From: CBDAQR01 sp965199055
GTDB lineage: Bacteria > Pseudomonadota > Gammaproteobacteria > Pseudomonadales > Halieaceae
NCBI GenBank assembly: GCA_965199055.1
Contig: CBDAQR010000008.1
Location: forward strand, 124,001-188,000
Reading direction: 5' to 3'
Length of the DNA: 64,000 bases
Shown: positions 16,197 through 24,666 of the stretch, in pieces
Layout of the letters: the number at the start of each line of letters is the position of its first letter
Numbering within the stretch: the first letter of the stretch is position 1
Program-made: the position numbers and the translations under genes
The notes under the pieces: generated by a model
What the model saw: the letters and a program-made list of their open reading frames with translations, nothing else
What the model was told of the DNA's origin: nothing
Databases searched by the model: none

Positions 16197-17342
16197 ATGA
16201 CCTCACCAGACCAGTCCAAGGCACTGATAACACAGCTGCAAAGCAGCCTTGGAGACGAGCACGTGCTGCTGGATCACAGCACCAGGGCACTGTACTCGCA
16301 GGATATCTGGCGCAAGGGTGCCGTTGCACTTGCCGTAGTCCGGCCATCAACCAGCGAGCAGGTTTGCAGTGTTATTCGCGCTGCGGCCGGTGCCGGTGTA
16401 CCGATCGCACCCAGGGGCGGCGGCATGTCTTACACCGCCGCCTATACGCTGGAACAGCCCGGACTCGTTCTCTGTTCAAGCCGCATGAATTCGGTGCTCG
16501 AAGTGAACGAGGAAGATTTGTCGGTGACCGTGCAAGCGGGCTGCACCTGGTCGAACTTGCATGACGTGCTTCAACCAACGGGGCTGCGCACCCCGTTCTG
16601 GGGCCCTCTGTCGGGTCGCTACGCCACGGTGGGTGGCAGCCTGTCCCAGAATAGTATTTTCTGGGGTGGCACTCGGCACGGAAGCACGGCTGACTCCGTT
16701 ATTGCTCTGCAGGTAGCACTCGCCAGCGGCGAACTGCTCAATACGGGATCCGCCGTACAATCAAATGCCCTACCCTTCTTTCGCCACTTCGGCCCGGATC
16801 TCACCGGTCTATTTTGCTGCGATAGCGGCGCGCTGGGTATTAAAACCTCGGTAACGCTGAAGCTGATACCGCAGGCGGCACGGCGCGACTTCCTATCGTT
16901 CGATTTTCCAGATCATCGCGGGCTTCTGGCTACTATGGCCGAGATCAGTCGCCAGGACCTGGCCAGTGAATGCTTTGGGTTCGATCCCTTACTCACCGAA
17001 ATGCGAGCACAACGAGATTCTCTGATGGCTGACGCACGTAGCCTGGGCAAGGTCATGAGCAGCGCCAAGTCTATGGGGCAGGCGGCGCGCGATGCGGTTG
17101 ATATTGTGCGCAGCGGTCGCGGTTTCATGCAGTCGCTTACCTGGCCCCTGCACGTAATCGCGGAAGAAAAGACCGCTGACGCCTTGGGCGAATCGATAGG
17201 CAAAGCAAATGCCATCGCAGAAGCCAACGGCGGCCAGCCTGTGCCCAACTCAATCCCCAAAATCATGCGCAGCAATCCCTTCGGCCCGGTCAACAACATG
17301 ATTGGCCCGGGAGGTGAGCGTGTAAATACCCCAAACAGCTAA
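16197..17342 (+). pseudogene. FAD-linked oxidase (FAD_binding_4), truncated by an IS element
   Basis: The first 375 codons encode a flavin dehydrogenase of the GlcD/D-lactate dehydrogenase/AGPS type: the PP-loop segment IAPRGGGMSYTAAYT, LSVTVQAGCTWSNL, YATVGGSLSQN and GALGIKTSVTLKLIP are FAD-binding motifs. Family members usually run to about 450-550 residues with a C-terminal substrate-binding and cap domain. Here native sequence stops at base 17320, where an IS3-family element begins; the last few residues (VNTPNS) and stop come from the IS. The missing 3' part is not on the other side of the IS, which instead carries an acyl-CoA dehydrogenase. The product is probably non-functional. GAGGG precedes the ATG. 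Confidence 0.85.
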
Positions 17343-17351
17343 CCACCCATT
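17321..17351 (+). repeat. Left terminal inverted repeat of the IS3 element
   Basis: TGTAAATACCCC begins here and pairs with the right end with one mismatch in the first 12 bases. A further partial match CCACCCAT follows. It supplies the stop codon of the truncated oxidase. Confidence 0.8.
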
Positions 17352-17361
17352 CATAGAAAAA

Positions 17362-18141
17362 TTAAGCCACTTCTCGGTATTGAACGGGTGTCATATCGTT
17401 CAATCCATCATGGGGTCGTTCATGGTTATACAACACGATCCAGTCATCCGTGATCTCTCGAACTTCCTGCAATGTCTCGAACAGATATAAGTCCAATACT
17501 TCCTCTCGATACGTGCGATTAAAACGTTCGATAAATCCATTTTGGTAAGGCTTGCCGGGCTTGATGAAATCGATCTGAATTCCATGCGCTTGCGCCCATT
17601 CAGCCAACGCCCCTGATGTAAATTCAGGGCCATTATCAACCCTGATAATAGCGGGATAGCCTCGCCAGGCTGCAATACGATCTAATGTATGTATCACTCG
17701 CTCCGTAGTAATGCCCGAATTGATATCTATCGCTAACACTTCTCGATTGAAATCATCAACCACATTGAACGTGCGAAACCGATGACCGTGACGCAAGGTA
17801 TCGCTCATAAAATCCATCGACCAACAGATATTGGCTGATCTAGGAACGCGCAATGGCAACGGATTCCTATTCGGTATCCTGCGTTTTACTTTACGCCGTA
17901 TATTCAGTTTTAACTCCATATAAACACGGTAAATCCGTTTGTGATTCCAACGTTTACCCAACGCTCTGAGCCGCTTACACAGCTTTGGAAAACCCCAGCG
18001 AGGGTGCTTCTCAACCAAGGCCAGCAACGCATCAATCAGCTCACTATCATCTACTCGCTTGGGCGTGTAGTAATACGCCGTGCGACTTAGCGCGGCTGCA
18101 CCACAGGCCGCTCGAATGCTGACAGGGTAATCCTTGCGCAA
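17362..18141 (-). CDS. IS3-family transposase orfB (integrase catalytic domain)
   Basis: A 259-aa DDE transposase. An HTH_21 region (RWGFPKLCKRLRALG) precedes the integrase core with the acidic triad: Asp in ICWSMDFMSD, Asp in RVDNGPEF and Glu in NGFIERFNRTYREEVL. The end NHERPHDGLNDMTPVQY is typical of IS3 orfB. The frame is open upstream of the ATG back to the end of orfA, so the active product is expected to be an OrfAB fusion made by -1 frameshifting at 18180-18186. Catalytic residues are intact, so the element may be mobile. Confidence 0.95.
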   Translation of the reverse strand: MRKDYPVSIRAACGAAALSRTAYYYTPKRVDDSELIDALLALVEKHPRWGFPKLCKRLRALGKRWNHKRIYRVYMELKLNIRRKVKRRIPNRNPLPLRVPRSANICWSMDFMSDTLRHGHRFRTFNVVDDFNREVLAIDINSGITTERVIHTLDRIAAWRGYPAIIRVDNGPEFTSGALAEWAQAHGIQIDFIKPGKPYQNGFIERFNRTYREEVLDLYLFETLQEVREITDDWIVLYNHERPHDGLNDMTPVQYREVA

Positions 18142-18173
18142 ACGATCAACCCACTGCCGACGATGGACTGGCC

Positions 18174-18437
18174 CTAAAGCTTTTTTATGATCTCTTCCTG
18201 CATCTGACTCTTCAGGCTGAGATCGGCATACATCTGCTTGAGCTTGCGGTTCTCTTCTTCAAGTTCCTTGAGCCGCCGTACATCGGAGGCTTCCATTCCA
18301 CCGTACTTAGAGCGCCACTTGTAAAAGGTGCTGAGTCCAATGCCATGCTCTCGACATATGTCCGGAACCGGCACTCCGCTTTCTGCTTGTTTGAGAAACG
18401 CCACAATCTGCGTTTCGCTGAACTTCGATTTGCGCAT
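18174..18437 (-). CDS. IS3-family transposase orfA (helix-turn-helix)
   Basis: An 87-aa protein with the orfA layout: N-terminal FSETQIVAFLKQAESG and a helix-turn-helix ending IGLSTFYKWRSKYGG for binding the element's ends. A leucine-rich coiled coil (RRLKELEEENRKLKQMYADL) for dimerisation follows. It ends EEIIKKL and a TAG just after the A AAA AAG slippery heptamer. Confidence 0.95.
   Translation of the reverse strand: MRKSKFSETQIVAFLKQAESGVPVPDICREHGIGLSTFYKWRSKYGGMEASDVRRLKELEEENRKLKQMYADLSLKSQMQEEIIKKL
18180..18186 (-). other. Programmed -1 frameshift site, A AAA AAG
   Basis: The minus strand reads ATA AAA AAG in the orfA frame, which gives the classical slippery heptamer A AAA AAG two codons before the orfA stop. 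A -1 slip continues as Ala-Leu-Gly-Pro-Val-His and runs in frame into orfB. This is the known way IS3 elements make the OrfAB transposase. Confidence 0.85.
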
Positions 18438-18480
18438 ATGTAAAAACTCCTATCACGTTAGTTTATAGAAATTTCTACGT

Positions 18481-18511
18481 ATGAGTGGCGCTATTTTACG
18501 GGGTACTTACA
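18481..18511 (-). repeat. Right terminal inverted repeat of the IS3 element
   Basis: Read on the minus strand from 18511 it begins TGTAAGTACCCC, the partner of the left end at 17321, with a further CCACTCAT match. It supplies the terminal residues and stop of the truncated acyl-CoA dehydrogenase. Confidence 0.8.
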
Positions 18512-19407
18512 GTACCCAGACGCGCCGTGTTCATAAAGGTAAACATACAGGCCAGGCCCTTGTTGGGCGGGCCAATCAGGTAGCCCTTGGCGTCTTCAAA
18601 GTTCATGACACAGGTAGCAGAGGCCTTGATGCCCATCTTCTTCTCGATGGAACCACAGTTCACACTGTTCCGCTCACCAACACTGCCATCTTCATTAACG
18701 ATGAACTTGGGCACGATAAACAGGGAAATGCCCTTGGTACCTGCGGGGGCGTCTGGCAGACGCGCCAACACGATGTGCACGATGTTATCCGCCATATCGT
18801 GCTCACCTGCAGAAATGAAGATCTTGGTGCCGGTGATTCGGTAGCTGCCATCCACATCGGGTTCGGCCTTGGTCTTGAGCAATCCAAGGTCAGAACCACA
18901 ATGCGATTCGGTCAGGCACATGGTGCCGGTCCACTCACCGCTGACCAGCTTACCCAGATAGGTGTCTTTTTGTTCCGGGCTGCCGTGGGCTTCCACGGTC
19001 TTGAGAGCGCCGTGAGACAGGCCGGGGTACATTCCCCAGGACCAGTTCGCGGTGCCGGTCAGTTCATTCATGATGACGCCCAGCAGATTGGGCATACCCT
19101 GGCCGCCATTCTCTTCGGGCGCTGCCAGTGACGGCCAGCCATTTTCAACGTACTGCTGATAGGCCTCTTTGAAGCCTTCAGGTGTCTTAACCCCTTCGGG
19201 GCTCCACTGACAGCCTTCTTCGTCGCCACTCTGATTGAGCGGAGCCAAAACTTCTTCACAGAACTTGGCCGCTTCGCCAACAATCGCGTTGAGCATGTCC
19301 TCGGTCGCTTCTTCGCAACCGGGCAGGGTCTTGTAGAGACCTTCTGAATCCAGCAATTCATTCATGACAAACTGGATATCGCGCTGGGGTACTTTGTACT
19401 CAGGCAT
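18496..19407 (-). pseudogene. Acyl-CoA dehydrogenase (DmdC-like subgroup), truncated by an IS element
   Basis: The native part (19407 to 18512) encodes about 299 residues of an acyl-CoA dehydrogenase of the large, roughly 600-aa type with an extra C-terminal domain (the group that includes 3-methylmercaptopropionyl-CoA dehydrogenase DmdC). MPEYKVPQRDIQFVMNE, GWPSLAAPEENGGQG, GTMCLTESHCGSDLG (FAD and substrate contacts) and GTKIFISAGEHD are visible. Sequence breaks at MNTARLGT, just before the C-terminal helical domain that carries the catalytic base, and the final VSTP comes from the IS. The protein should be inactive. Its promoter and a candidate operator are still present upstream. Confidence 0.88.
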
Positions 19408-19457
19408 GATTACCTCTCAATAAACGGAATCTGGACACCCCAGGACAGGGGTCGTCG

Positions 19458-19505
19458 CTATGTGTGCAGTGTTCACATAGTGCAATAATTGCCCGAATTT
19501 GTCAA
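19458..19505 (-). promoter_or_regulatory. Promoter and operator of the acyl-CoA dehydrogenase
   Basis: On the minus strand a perfect -35 TTGACA (19505-19500) is followed after 17 bases by CACTAT (19482-19477), a weak -10. A perfect inverted repeat CTATGTG-N9-CACATAG (19458-19480) overlaps the -10, the layout expected for a repressor. Acyl-CoA dehydrogenase genes are often controlled by TetR-type repressors; the identity of the regulator here is unknown. Confidence 0.5.
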
Positions 19506-19589
19506 CAAAAGGCACACCCACGCAAAGCCGCGCACGCTAAGGTAATTGGACGGCTGTGGGACAAAAAAACGCCCCGAAGGAAGCAATTT

Positions 19590-20360
19590 GTGGCTAGTAC
19601 AGCGAGCAAAATCGCGGGTGCCTTGCTCGATGGGTTGGCCCCAAACCACTGCGTGTTCTGCAACATGCGCTGCGCGGGCACAACGCCCATTTGTATGGCC
19701 TGCCAGGCTGATTTGCCCCTCATCCCAGCCGCCTGTTCTCGCTGCGCCCTGCCCCTGGCTGATACCGATGGTGTGCTAATTTGCGGTAACTGCCAGCGTC
19801 AGCCACCCGCGTTTGTTCGCGCCATCGCGCCCCACCCCTATACCATGCCAATTTCAGAGCTCATCACGCGGTTGAAGTTCGGGCGTGATACGCGTGTTGC
19901 AAGCGTACTGGCACAATTGATGGCTTCGCCTATTCGCCATCACCTGCAGCGCTCACCACAACCCAATTTCCTGGTGCCGGCACCGCTGCACTGGTGGCGA
20001 CGCGTACGACGCGGCTTCAACCAGGCCAGCTTACTGGCGCAAGCGCTGTCCAGGCACCCTCTTCTCGAAGAGTTCGATCTGCGCGTTGAGTCAGGCTTGT
20101 GCCGAAAAATCCGTGCCACGGCGCCCCAGGCTGGCTTGTCGGCACAGGCGCGCCGACAAAATCTCAACCACGTATTCCTATGCAGAGCGTTGCCGGAAAA
20201 CTGCCGGGTGGCCATTGTGGATGATGTACTGACCACCGGTTCAACCGCCAATGCTATAGCGGAGGCGCTACTCGCCGCCGGCGCCGCCGAAGTTGAACTG
20301 TGGGTGTGTGCTCGCACGCTCGAGCCCGGTAGGCAGACTGTGTATTCGCCAGCCGCATAG
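19590..20360 (+). CDS. comF: ComF family phosphoribosyltransferase-like protein
   Basis: A 256-aa ComF/GntX-type protein. Two zinc-ribbon-like Cys clusters occupy the N-terminus (CVFC...CMAC and CSRC...CGNC), followed by a phosphoribosyltransferase fold with the signature VAIVDDVLTTGSTANAIA. The family is linked to DNA uptake in competent bacteria and to metabolism of imported DNA; the type IV pilus genes elsewhere in the window would fit natural transformation. The GTG start at 19590 has GAAGGAAG upstream and gives the usual length; an upstream in-frame ATG at 19464 would add 42 unrelated residues. Confidence 0.88.
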   Translation: MASTASKIAGALLDGLAPNHCVFCNMRCAGTTPICMACQADLPLIPAACSRCALPLADTDGVLICGNCQRQPPAFVRAIAPHPYTMPISELITRLKFGRDTRVASVLAQLMASPIRHHLQRSPQPNFLVPAPLHWWRRVRRGFNQASLLAQALSRHPLLEEFDLRVESGLCRKIRATAPQAGLSAQARRQNLNHVFLCRALPENCRVAIVDDVLTTGSTANAIAEALLAAGAAEVELWVCARTLEPGRQTVYSPAA

Positions 20361-20412
20361 CTGGTACTATCCGGCCTTCACCCAACACGGAACGCCGCGG
20401 AGTAGCTGCAAC

Positions 20413-21150
20413 GTGCTGAAAACAGGCCTGATCCTGATCTCGCTGCTGGCCACCACACTCAGCCAGGCGGCGACGCTACGCGTGGCCACGGCCGCTAATT
20501 TTCGGGCGACGCTGCTGGAGCTGGCAGACCGCTTCGAAACCAATAGCGGCCACTCGATCAAGATTAGTTCGGCATCGACAGGCGTGATTTATAACCAGGT
20601 GATTAATGGCGCACCGTTCGATGTGTTTCTGGCAGCCGATAGTGAACGGCCCACTTTGCTGGTAGAGCGCGACCTGGTTCTGGATCGACGCAGGAAAACC
20701 TACGCTGTAGGCCAGCTGGTGCTCGCCTATTCTGCGGGTCGGGCGCCTCAGGCAAAACAAGGTCTGGCGCATTTGCTAGGCAGCGACAGCCTGAGCCTGG
20801 CCATCGCCAACCCGCTCCATGCACCCTACGGCAGAGCGGCTCAGGCACTGCTAACTTCTTATCCGCTGGCCGCCAGCGCCAGGCTGGTACGTGCCGGCAA
20901 TGTCGGCCAGGCATTCCAGATGTGGCACAGCGGCGCGGTTGACGCGGCGCTGGTGGGGCTTTCCTTCAACCCAGAACGCTATATTCCCGTGGGAAGCGAA
21001 CTCCATCCGCCGTTGTTGCAACAGGCGGTGGTGCTGAAATCTACGCAATATCCAGCAGCATCACGTGCCTTTCTGGATTTTCTGCTATCCACTGAGGCCC
21101 GCAGCGTCATTCGACAGCACGGCTATCGCACGGTGAGAGAGAATGGTTGA
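20413..21150 (+). CDS. modA: Molybdate ABC transporter, periplasmic binding protein
   Basis: A 245-aa periplasmic protein. A signal peptide (LKTGLILISLLATTLSQA) precedes the mature start ATLRVATAANF, which is the ModA N-terminus. STGVIYNQVINGAPFDVFLAAD and the conserved Ser and Tyr residues of the oxyanion pocket follow, and the protein ends SVIRQHGYR. It captures molybdate for the ModB/ModC transporter encoded next. The GTG start at 20413 is chosen because it puts the signal peptide at the N-terminus; GGAG is about 11 bases upstream. The gene overlaps modB by 8 nt. Confidence 0.92.
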   Translation: MLKTGLILISLLATTLSQAATLRVATAANFRATLLELADRFETNSGHSIKISSASTGVIYNQVINGAPFDVFLAADSERPTLLVERDLVLDRRRKTYAVGQLVLAYSAGRAPQAKQGLAHLLGSDSLSLAIANPLHAPYGRAAQALLTSYPLAASARLVRAGNVGQAFQMWHSGAVDAALVGLSFNPERYIPVGSELHPPLLQQAVVLKSTQYPAASRAFLDFLLSTEARSVIRQHGYRTVRENG

Positions 21151-21817
21151 GCTTGGCTCGGTCACATGGCTGACGCTAAAGCTGGCGGCCGTCACCACTT
21201 TCTGGCTGATTCTGCTGGGCACACCCTTAGCGTGGTGGCTTGCACGACAGCGCAGCGTGGTCGGCGCCGCCATCGAGGCGGTGGTCGCTTTGCCGTTGGT
21301 ATTGCCCCCCACCGTGCTCGGGTTTTATTTGCTCATTGCCTTCGCGCCTGACTCCTCACTGGGGCAGACCTGGCAATCGATCACCGGCCAGCCTCTGGCG
21401 TTTAGTTTCTCCGCACTGGTGATCGGATCTTTTTTCTATTCCCTTCCTTTCGTGGTACAGCCGCTGCAAACCGCCTTTCAACAGTTACCGAAGGGCGTCC
21501 TGGATGCAGCGGCGACCCTGGGTGCGGGCCCAGGAGACCGCTGGCTGAATGTGATTCTGCCGATGTCCCGGCGCGCATTTATCGCCGCGGGCAGCCTGGG
21601 CTTCGCCCACACCGTCGGCGAATTCGGCGTCGTCCTGATGATTGGCGGCAACATACCCGGAGAAACCCAGGTGCTATCGATCGCGCTCTATGATCAGGTG
21701 GAGGCGCTTAATTACGACAGCGCCCATCAAATGGCAGCGGGCTTAATGCTGTTCTCCTTCCTTATGCTGTTTTTGCTCTATCGCAGCAACGGCGGCTCCT
21801 GGCGAGTGCGCGCATGA
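21143..21817 (+). CDS. modB: Molybdate ABC transporter, permease
   Basis: A 224-aa inner-membrane permease with about five membrane helices and the EAA-type loop (DAAATLGAGPGDRWLNVILPMS) that contacts the ATPase. LPLVLPPTVLGFYLL and GEFGVVLMIGGNIPGETQVLSIALYD are ModB/CysW-type signatures. It overlaps modA by 8 nt and modC by 4 nt, so the three are produced together. Confidence 0.95.
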   Translation: MVELGSVTWLTLKLAAVTTFWLILLGTPLAWWLARQRSVVGAAIEAVVALPLVLPPTVLGFYLLIAFAPDSSLGQTWQSITGQPLAFSFSALVIGSFFYSLPFVVQPLQTAFQQLPKGVLDAAATLGAGPGDRWLNVILPMSRRAFIAAGSLGFAHTVGEFGVVLMIGGNIPGETQVLSIALYDQVEALNYDSAHQMAAGLMLFSFLMLFLLYRSNGGSWRVRA

Positions 21818-22899
21818 ATGAGTTGGCGGCCAAAATTCAATGCCAGCGCGGCGAGGATTTTCTGCTGGATGTCGATACGTCCATACCCCTGCAAGGTGTC
21901 ACCGGTATTTACGGCCCCAGTGGCTGCGGTAAGACCAGTTTGCTGTATTGCCTGGCCGGCCTGCTCGATGTGGCGAGCAGCACCGAGGTTTACCTGAATG
22001 AAGACTGCTGGCAGGCACCGGCGCGCCATCTGCCTACCGAGCAACGAGGCATCGGTGTCGTCTTCCAGGATGCGCAGCTGTTTCCGCACCTAAGCGTACG
22101 CGGCAATCTCAATTTCGCTCTGCAGCGATGCCATCGCGTCGGCGGGCCCAGCCTCCAGCAGGTATGCCAGTGGCTAGCATTGGAACCTTTTTTAGAACGG
22201 GGCATTAGCGAACTCTCGCGCGGGCAGCAACAGCGAGTAGCCATCGCTCGCAGCCTGCTCAACAGCCCAGTATTGCTGCTATTGGATGAGCCACTGGCCA
22301 ATATCGATCTCACCAGTCGACAAGAGATTATGCAGCATCTGCAGACCATCAACCGGGAGCTTGCCATACCAATGGTATATGTCAGTCACAGCATGGAAGA
22401 GCTGGCACAACTCGCGGATCGCTTGCTGGTGATGGAAGCCGGCAAAATTATCGCGGAAGGCAGCACGGTCGACTTGTCTTCGCGCCTGGAACTGGCGATC
22501 GCTCACGAAGAACAGGCAGCCGCCATCGTCGAGGCGACACTGAGTCAACATGACCTTGCCTATGGTTTGAGCGAGCTGGAACTCGAGGGTCAAACCTTAT
22601 TTATCGCCCACACCGACGCCGCCCAGGGCAGCATTAGTCGTTTGCGCATACCAGCGCGCGACGTCAGTCTGTGCCTGGAACCACCCGGCCAGACCAGCAT
22701 CCTCAATGTACTTCGGTGCACGGTGGCTGAGATCGAACCCGGCGCCCAGAGCCGCAGCCTGGTAAGGCTCCAATTAGGCCAACAGTTTCTGCTCGCCCGA
22801 CTCACCCGCAAGTCCATCGATCGTCTCAACTTGCGTGAGGGCATGACCGTGTACGCACAAATTAAGAGCGTCGCGCTGCTCGGAGAAACTATTGCATGA
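21814..22899 (+). CDS. modC: Molybdate ABC transporter, ATP-binding protein
   Basis: A 361-aa ATPase: Walker A GPSGCGKTS near residue 31, signature ELSRGQQQRVAIARS, Walker B LLLLDEPLANID, and the switch His in YVSHSME. A C-terminal molybdate-binding (TOBE/MOP-type) domain covers about residues 285-355. It drives molybdate import with ModA and ModB. No modE regulator gene is adjacent, unlike in Escherichia coli. The stop overlaps the start of srkA as ATGA. Confidence 0.95.
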   Translation: MNELAAKIQCQRGEDFLLDVDTSIPLQGVTGIYGPSGCGKTSLLYCLAGLLDVASSTEVYLNEDCWQAPARHLPTEQRGIGVVFQDAQLFPHLSVRGNLNFALQRCHRVGGPSLQQVCQWLALEPFLERGISELSRGQQQRVAIARSLLNSPVLLLLDEPLANIDLTSRQEIMQHLQTINRELAIPMVYVSHSMEELAQLADRLLVMEAGKIIAEGSTVDLSSRLELAIAHEEQAAAIVEATLSQHDLAYGLSELELEGQTLFIAHTDAAQGSISRLRIPARDVSLCLEPPGQTSILNVLRCTVAEIEPGAQSRSLVRLQLGQQFLLARLTRKSIDRLNLREGMTVYAQIKSVALLGETIA

Positions 22900-23879
22900 G
22901 TAGTGATCAGTCTGGCCACCCCTACGACAGCCTGACGCCGGAATGGGTTATGGAGGCGGTGGATAGCCTGGGTTTTCTGACCGACGCTCGGCTGCTTGCA
23001 CTCAACAGCTACGAGAATCGCGTCTATCAGGTAGGACTGGAAGACGCTGACCCTGTGATCGCGAAGTTCTACCGGCCACAGCGCTGGAGCCGCGAGCAAA
23101 TCCAGGAAGAGCACGATTTTACCTTCGAACTGGAGGAGGCTGAGATCTCAGTCGTATCTCCCTGGCGTGCGGACAACGGCCAGAGCTTGCACGAATACGG
23201 GGACTTTCTATTCGCTCTGTTTCCGCGTCGCGGCGGTCACCCACCCGAGCTCGATAACCCCGATAGTTTGCTGGTGCTGGGCCGAACTCTCGGACGCATG
23301 CACGCGGTCGGCAAAGCGACCCGCTTCCAGCATCGCCAGGGGTTGAATGTTGAAAGTATGGCGGAGGCGAGCTACCAGTTTCTCGCGGAGCATTTCCTGC
23401 CACTTGAATTAAGAACGGCTTACGTATCGCTGGCAGAAGACCTGGTTGCACGTCTTAGGGAGACTTACCAGGGAGTCACCGACATTCGCGTTCATGGCGA
23501 TTGCCACGTGGGTAACATTCTGTGGCGCGACGATATTGCGCATTTCGTAGATCTGGATGATTGTCGCAGCGCACCAGCGATACAGGATCTGTGGATGTTT
23601 CTGAGTGGCGAACGTAGCAATCAGCTATGGCAGTTGAGCGAGTTACTGGAAGGTTACGAAGAGTTCTGCGATTTTAATCCCGCTGAGCTGCGCCTTGTGG
23701 AGTCGCTGAGAACCATGCGCATGATGCACTACGCCGCCTGGCTGGGCCGTCGCTGGTCGGACCCCGCCTTCCCGCACGCCTTTCCGTGGTTTAACGACAA
23801 CCGCTACTGGTCTGATCACATTCTCGAACTGCGCGAACAGTTGGCGGTGTTCGACGAGCCGCCATTGCAATTATTCTAG
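22896..23879 (+). CDS. srkA: Stress response Ser/Thr protein kinase SrkA (YihE)
   Basis: A 327-aa kinase of the APH/choline-kinase fold, the same length as E. coli SrkA. The N-terminal lobe has ALNSYENRVYQVGLED and VIAKFYRPQRWSREQIQEEH, which carries the ATP-binding Lys. The catalytic loop is VHGDCHVGNILWRD and the metal-binding segment is HFVDLDDCRSAPAIQDLW. SrkA protects cells under stress by phosphorylating proteins. It overlaps modC by 4 nt, an unusual partnership that suggests cotranscription, and overlaps by 4 nt the convergent acyltransferase gene. Confidence 0.9.
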   Translation: MSSDQSGHPYDSLTPEWVMEAVDSLGFLTDARLLALNSYENRVYQVGLEDADPVIAKFYRPQRWSREQIQEEHDFTFELEEAEISVVSPWRADNGQSLHEYGDFLFALFPRRGGHPPELDNPDSLLVLGRTLGRMHAVGKATRFQHRQGLNVESMAEASYQFLAEHFLPLELRTAYVSLAEDLVARLRETYQGVTDIRVHGDCHVGNILWRDDIAHFVDLDDCRSAPAIQDLWMFLSGERSNQLWQLSELLEGYEEFCDFNPAELRLVESLRTMRMMHYAAWLGRRWSDPAFPHAFPWFNDNRYWSDHILELREQLAVFDEPPLQLF

Positions 23880-24598
23880 TCTCGCGTCGTGGGAAATAGC
23901 TTGGCGCGGACCCAGTTAAAAAACCCGTTTTTGCCGAGGTGGTCGCGCTCGACCTGGTTGAAGAAACGCTCAAGCGCAACGGGATCAGCGAAGTAATCGG
24001 CGCGAGTCTTGAACCCTTTCTCCGGATCCAACTCCTTTACAACGCGAGCGGGGTTACCCGCCACGATCACATTGTCGGGTACGTCTTTACTCACAACGGC
24101 CTGCGCCGCGACGATGCTGTTTTCACCCACCGTGACACCCTTGAGGATCAGCGAGTGGTCGCCCAGCCAGGCATTGTCCTTGATATGAACCGGTGCGGGA
24201 TTAGGATCGCGCTCGGTGCGGTCGTATATACCGTGCCAGTCAGAATCCGTGATGTAGACCCCATTGGCCATCATCACGCTATTGCCGATAACAATCTCAT
24301 CAGAGGCGCTAATACGCGTACCCGGTGAAATCAGCACATAGTCTCCCACCTCAATCCGGCCGGTATGTTCCTCTCGACCCCACACACCCAACTTCACCCG
24401 TGCCGCTGGTTCGCCGATGATCGTGGCGCATTTACCGATGCGAATATTGGGGCCGGAAAAGGAGACATACCAGGGACACATGATCGTATGGTGATCGCCC
24501 AGGTAATCGCAGGCCGGGCGCAGAAAGTGTTCTGCATACCAGTGCCGGAAACGAAGATAGAGCTTTTTAACCCAATAAGGCCGTAGATCCTTGCGCAT
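23876..24598 (-). CDS. Hexapeptide-repeat acyltransferase
   Basis: A 240-aa left-handed beta-helix acyltransferase (LbH, WcaF/maltose O-acetyltransferase style). Repeats such as IRIGKCATIIGEPAARVKLG, VLISPGTRISASDEIVIG, AWLGDHSLILKGVTVGENSIVAAQAVV and the end VIVAGNPARVVK show the imperfect hexapeptide pattern. An active-site His is likely in TDSDWHGIYD. The substrate is probably a sugar or lipid-linked glycan, but nothing nearby specifies it. The N-terminal part (YWVKKLYLRFRHWYAEHFLRPACDYLG) is basic and could associate with membrane. Confidence 0.82.
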   Translation of the reverse strand: MRKDLRPYWVKKLYLRFRHWYAEHFLRPACDYLGDHHTIMCPWYVSFSGPNIRIGKCATIIGEPAARVKLGVWGREEHTGRIEVGDYVLISPGTRISASDEIVIGNSVMMANGVYITDSDWHGIYDRTERDPNPAPVHIKDNAWLGDHSLILKGVTVGENSIVAAQAVVSKDVPDNVIVAGNPARVVKELDPEKGFKTRADYFADPVALERFFNQVERDHLGKNGFFNWVRAKLFPTTRD

Positions 24599-24666
24599 GC
24601 TTTGTCGTCACCTCGAGAGGGCCGTATCATGGCAGGGCCACCAGGTAAGTTCAAACCCGACCCAGC

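Larger units (their letters stand above)
17321..18511 (-). mobile_element. IS3-family insertion sequence, 1191 bp
   Basis: A complete element with imperfect terminal inverted repeats (TGTAAATACCCC at the left, TGTAAGTACCCC read inwards from the right, each followed some bases later by a CCACCCAT/CCACTCAT match) and two overlapping-phase genes, orfA and orfB, on the minus strand joined by a slippery site. Both termini begin TG as in the IS3 family. No target-site duplication is visible: the left flank ends GCG and the right flank begins GTA. The two flanks are halves of unrelated genes, so the present arrangement reflects deletion or recombination, not a simple insertion. Confidence 0.92.

Noticed and set aside
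16197..19407. The oxidase and acyl-CoA dehydrogenase as one gene split by the IS
   Set aside because: The two fragments are on opposite strands, belong to different families, and both lack their C-terminal parts.
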